DNA from: Ruminococcus sp. UBA4385
GTDB taxonomy: Bacteria; Bacillota_A; Clostridia; Oscillospirales; Ruminococcaceae
Length of the DNA: 8,598 nucleotides
Assembly (NCBI GenBank): GCA_002391065.1
Contig: DGRP01000070.1
Location: 1 to 8,598, forward strand
Direction: 5' to 3'
Below, one piece after another: positions 6,448-8,598 of the stretch (its first letter is position 1; every line of letters begins with the position of its first letter). The notes under the pieces were generated by a model. That model worked only from the letters and a program-made list of their open reading frames with translations, was not told the DNA's origin and searched no databases. The position numbers were made by a program, and so were the translations under genes.

Positions 6448-6719
6448 TTAATCATCATCACTATCTGTACACAGTGCCTTGGCTATAGCTGCCGCACTTA
6501 GATTTTTTGCTCTCGCTGTCTACATGGGAGTAGACGTTGCTTGTGGTAGTTATCGTTGAGTGACCTAACGCTCCCGACACGGTGGCTGCATCCACGCCCT
6601 CGTTAATGAGAGCCGATGCATAAAAGTGACGGAAGGAATGAATATCCCTAGTTATTCTTTTCACAGAACTCGTTAAGCCAGAAATACGGTGTGTTATTAT
6701 TCATGCCAAATGTATAACA
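6448..6719 (-). pseudogene. Tyrosine recombinase (integrase) remnant, C-terminal domain only
   Basis: Three reading frames of the minus strand each hold a piece of one integrase C-terminus. The first (6719 to about 6655) reads FGMNNNTPYFWLNEFCEKN. The second gives RDIHSFRHFYASALINEGV, then ALGHS and NVYSHVD. The third (about 6520 to the stop at 6448-6450) reads ARAKNLSAAAIAKALCTD. Together they contain the catalytic HxxR, the GH box and the Tyr nucleophile in the proper order, so the gene decayed by two frameshifts, near 6655 and near 6520. The DNA-binding and central parts, roughly two thirds of a normal integrase, are missing; a TGA at 6720-6722 and the ATPase gene replace them. The longest open piece (6461-6664) opens only with GTG and is not a real gene. 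Confidence 0.85.
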
Positions 6720-6732
6720 TCATCTCACCTGC

Positions 6733-7143
6733 TTATTCAAGGTCATATTGTAAAAATCCTAAATTATCTTTTATACATAAAGTTGTAAAGCTATATTTTC
6801 TTGGCTTAAATCCTCTTGATGAATGTGTAAATACTATATATTGATTATGTGTATCAAAAGAAATAAATAGTCTTTGTTTATCATCAAGTACCACTTGTGC
6901 ATTGTCAATGAATATTGTTTTATCACTTACGTTACCTATTATGTTTGCCACATTATTACTTTGTAAATCTCCATAGTCTAAACATACTATGCCCTTATTG
7001 TTTACAAGCGCATCATTCTTGATCTGTTTGAAAAGCATCGTTTTTCCAAGCCCTGACTTGCCATCAACAAGAACCAGACTATCTTTAAATTGTAAATTGA
7101 AGTCTATTCCATTTACTTCAATACTATATCTTGTTAGTTTCAT
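6733..7143 (-). CDS. Small P-loop ATPase, function unknown
   Basis: This 136-residue protein has a clear Walker A GKSGLGKT (28-35), a Walker B-like strand KTIFIDN (75-81, D80) and a following strand ending in a polar cluster, IVFTHSSR (103-110), placed like sensor 1. The N-terminal strands (SIEVNGIDFNLQF) resemble the start of an ABC- or AAA-like nucleotide-binding fold. No lid, helicase or membrane part is present, so it is a minimal NTPase. I do not recognise a named family. The start eight bases after the upstream stop, with GGTGATATT before ATG, implies co-translation with the DUF4869-like gene. It is AT-rich: the 60-base lines at 6841 and 6961 hold 17 and 20 G+C, against 33 in the line at 4981 inside the ligase gene. 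This fits recent acquisition. It ends 13 bases before the integrase remnant. Confidence 0.75.
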   Translation of the reverse strand: MKLTRYSIEVNGIDFNLQFKDSLVLVDGKSGLGKTMLFKQIKNDALVNNKGIVCLDYGDLQSNNVANIIGNVSDKTIFIDNAQVVLDDKQRLFISFDTHNQYIVFTHSSRGFKPRKYSFTTLCIKDNLGFLQYDLE

Positions 7144-7151
7144 AATATCAC

Positions 7152-7607
7152 CTATGCATTAAAATAATTTACCAGTATATTCTCTAACTCATTGTTGTTT
7201 TTAATTATTGCCTCTTTGTTGTTAGCAACAACTCTAATGTTATTTGTGAATGGCAGAGGAATAAATAGGTCTGTTACCAATATATTTCCTTTGTTAAAAT
7301 TACATATTACCTGTAAGGCGTTCTCTCCGCACTCACCTGCATAAAAAATCTTACCGGGAAAACTATAAGTATTTATTGCAGTTTTACAACCAGTTGATAG
7401 TTCTTCAACCCTTATCTGTGTGCCTGATTGAAACTTTGAAAACACTCTATTATTACCTGCATACTCTACACCGTCTATTTGTTTGATAATAAATATTATG
7501 CTCTTGTTAAAATCAATTTTGCCAGCATATAAGTTAAAAAAAGCATCATTATAGTATTGTACATTTTTATTGCGTTTATTATTTTTATCAAGGTAAATGT
7601 TAAGCAT
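7152..7607 (-). CDS. DUF4869-like protein, first gene of the AT-rich pair
   Basis: A 151-residue soluble protein with no signal peptide or membrane segment. The pattern ELSTGCKTAIN (69-79) followed by GKIFYAGECGENALQ (85-99) resembles what I remember of DUF4869, an uncharacterised family in Clostridia in which a short conserved segment precedes a Cys-Gly-(Asp/Glu)-Asn motif; this is from memory and needs a profile search. The C-terminal half has IPLPF (116-120) and an Asn-rich end. No catalytic residues can be named. A strong ribosome site GAGGGAG (complement of 7615-7621) lies seven bases before ATG, and a dedicated promoter starts the transcript almost at that site. It is co-transcribed with the small ATPase and is equally AT-rich (20 G+C in the 60-base line at 7201). 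Its role with the ATPase is unknown. Confidence 0.72.
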   Translation of the reverse strand: MLNIYLDKNNKRNKNVQYYNDAFFNLYAGKIDFNKSIIFIIKQIDGVEYAGNNRVFSKFQSGTQIRVEELSTGCKTAINTYSFPGKIFYAGECGENALQVICNFNKGNILVTDLFIPLPFTNNIRVVANNKEAIIKNNNELENILVNYFNA

Positions 7608-7627
7608 ACTATCACTCCCTCTTTATT

Positions 7628-7656
7628 GTTATACCATACTTTTTAAGAAATTGCAA
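7628..7656 (-). promoter_or_regulatory. Promoter of the DUF4869-like / ATPase pair
   Basis: The minus strand has TTGCAA (7651-7656), a 17-base spacer and TATAAC (7628-7633) preceded by TGG, an extended -10. The start would fall near 7621, leaving only about 14 bases of leader that are nearly all ribosome site. The pair is therefore transcribed independently of the LysR gene. Confidence 0.65.
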
Positions 7657-7731
7657 ATTAGTGTAGCTTGGGATTTTAAGTTTTTATTGAATTTTCTATT
7701 GAGGTGTATATAAACATGGTTTTTATGAAGG

Positions 7732-7757
7732 AGCACCTACTTTTTAGGGTAGATGCT
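7732..7757. other. Imperfect hairpin between the AT-rich pair and the palindromic element
   Basis: The arms AGCACCTAC (7732-7740) and GTAGATGCT (7749-7757) match at 8 of 9 pairs around an 8-base loop. No good T run follows on either strand, so it is only a weak terminator candidate for the LysR transcript. The rest of 7657-7778 is AT-rich without a recognisable gene. Confidence 0.3.
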
Positions 7758-7778
7758 TTGTGATTTATTGTGTGTTTT

Positions 7779-7848
7779 GTTAAGGCAACACCGCACGACC
7801 TCTGTGCATCAGAGGCGTTAGCCGCGGGTTGTGCGGTATTGCCTTAAC
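7779..7848 (+). repeat. 70-base long-stem palindromic element, copy 2 of the dispersed repeat
   Basis: The ends GTTAAGGCAACACCGCAC (7779-7796) and GTGCGGTATTGCCTTAAC (7831-7848) are inverted repeats with one mismatch. Allowing a G-T pair, the stem extends to 22 pairs (7779-7800 with 7827-7848). The inner part can form CCTCTG/CAGAGG (7799-7804/7810-7815) and a short GGC/GCC stem. Bases 7782-7813 match the left-edge copy at 31 of 32 positions in the opposite orientation. It overlaps the LysR stop codon (7844-7846). It probably works as, or replaced, the terminator of that gene. A mobile MITE- or REP-like origin is inferred. Confidence 0.8.
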
Positions 7849-8598
7849 TATAATCCTGCCTTAATCTTTTCAAAAACAATTCCGCAATCGGCGAAAACAC
7901 CTGATACTTTTTCCAGATGATATACATATTAGTTTCAAGTGTCGGCTTGATCGGTCGGAAGCAAAGTCCGCTTTCTTCGCTTGTGTCTACAAGGTGCTCA
8001 AAGGTCAGCATATATCCAAGCCCTTCTTTCACAAATACCGAGCCGTTGTAGGCAAGATTGACAGTTCCTGCGATATTGAGCTTATCCATATTCTCGCCGC
8101 ACCATCTGGGAAAGTCTGCACGGATAGACTGCTCTGAGCAGAACAGCGGCAGCCCGTAGAGGTCATCAAATGTTACACATTCTTTCTCTGCAAGCGGACT
8201 GTCACGCAGCATAACCAGCCCCCATTTGTCACTTTCGGGTATAGAAAGATAGTTGTATTTTGACAGGTTCGGCGGCTCAACGATCACGGCGAGGTCGAGG
8301 ATTCCCCGGTCAAGCCGTTCCGCAACAGGCTCAGTATCTCCGCTGAAAATGTGGAAGATGAAATTCGGGTACTGCTCCTTGAACACCTTAATGCTCCGTG
8401 CCAGATACTTGATGAGATGGCTCTCGGCGCAGCCTATGCGTATCTCTCCGCCGACGATGTTGTCAAGCTGGCTGAACTCCTCGGCGGTCTTGTCCACCAT
8501 AGCGAGAATGTCCTCAGCACGCTTTCGCAGGAGCATTCCCTCGTCATTGAGGAGCATATTCTTATTGGTGCGAATAAACAGTTCATGCCCCAATTCTT
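7844..8598 (-). CDS. LysR-type transcriptional regulator, N-terminus beyond window
   Basis: It is a DNA-binding regulator of unknown target. The visible frame is open to the window edge and begins ...ELGHELFIRTNK, the end of the winged helix-turn-helix, so about 45-50 residues of the DNA-binding domain lie outside; the TTG at 8591-8593 is an internal Leu, not a start. A linker helix (about 20-45 of the visible part) leads to GGEIRIGCAESH, the first strand of the periplasmic-binding-protein-like effector domain, which runs to the end with LDRGILDLAVI as the usual second marker. The C-terminus is complete, ending at a TAA contributed by the palindromic element. Co-inducer specificity cannot be read. 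Composition matches the chromosomal background rather than the AT-rich pair. Confidence 0.9.
   Translation of the reverse strand, partial: ELGHELFIRTNKNMLLNDEGMLLRKRAEDILAMVDKTAEEFSQLDNIVGGEIRIGCAESHLIKYLARSIKVFKEQYPNFIFHIFSGDTEPVAERLDRGILDLAVIVEPPNLSKYNYLSIPESDKWGLVMLRDSPLAEKECVTFDDLYGLPLFCSEQSIRADFPRWCGENMDKLNIAGTVNLAYNGSVFVKEGLGYMLTFEHLVDTSEESGLCFRPIKPTLETNMYIIWKKYQVFSPIAELFLKRLRQDYS

Noticed and set aside
6316..6501. Open frame running through the tRNA-Ser gene
   Set aside because: It starts inside the tRNA and crosses its terminator and the integrase remnant; it has no ribosome site.
6461..6664. Integrase piece as an independent 67-residue gene
   Set aside because: The only start is GTG without a ribosome site, and the flanking frames hold the missing parts of the same domain, so it is a fragment of a pseudogene.
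7715..7762. A 15-codon plus-strand frame after a GAGGTG sequence
   Set aside because: A plausible ribosome site is nine bases upstream, but there is no promoter and no recognisable peptide, and an imperfect hairpin lies inside it; chance is more likely.
1..7848. The two inverted repeat copies as ends of one 7.8-kb composite element
   Set aside because: The region between holds ordinary complete housekeeping units and no transposase, and the copies differ in the middle; independent dispersed copies are simpler.

Overview
The window looks like chromosomal DNA of a fibre-degrading gut or rumen Firmicute, most likely Ruminococcus or a close relative. The reasons are a secreted, surface-anchored GH5 glycanase with an Ala-rich hydrophobic tail and Lys end, sigma-A promoters with extended -10 boxes, strong AGGAG-type ribosome sites, a moderate-GC coding background with AT-rich intergenic DNA, and dispersed palindromic intergenic repeats. 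The genus is an inference from style; no marker gene here fixes it.

Layout. 1-62 is one copy of a dispersed palindromic repeat. 63-197 is AT-rich with a leftward promoter. 198-2159 is a complete single-gene unit on the minus strand: promoter, GH5 enzyme, terminator. A divergent promoter at 2290-2318 drives a plus-strand pair with a 4-base gap: a PrsW-like intramembrane protease with a Gln/Tyr-rich tail and C-terminal zinc ribbon, then tcdA (tRNA t6A dehydratase). 4154-4465 is non-coding: two exact copies of a 24-base terminator hairpin enclose a 261-base, highly structured segment that looks inserted. 4469-6195 is a minus-strand acyl-CoA ligase with its own promoter, and a palindrome covers the -35 box.

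6244-6433 is a tRNA-Ser(CGA) gene with promoter and terminator. Immediately downstream and pointing at it is a decayed tyrosine recombinase (5' truncated, two frameshifts). Next come two AT-rich genes read as one operon from a dedicated promoter: a DUF4869-like protein and a 136-residue P-loop ATPase. This looks like the remnant of an element integrated at a tRNA gene, with a two-gene cargo of unknown function, and it is the best candidate in the window for an undescribed system. 7779-7848 is a 70-base long-stem palindromic element that shares 31 of 32 bases with the repeat at the left edge. It overlaps the stop codon of a LysR-type regulator that runs off the right edge.

The genes do not form one pathway. 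The GH5 unit, the prsW-tcdA pair, the ligase and the tRNA look like ordinary single or paired core units, while the repeats, the integrase remnant and its AT-rich cargo are the accessory layer. All motif, promoter and frame calls were made by eye; no database search was run.
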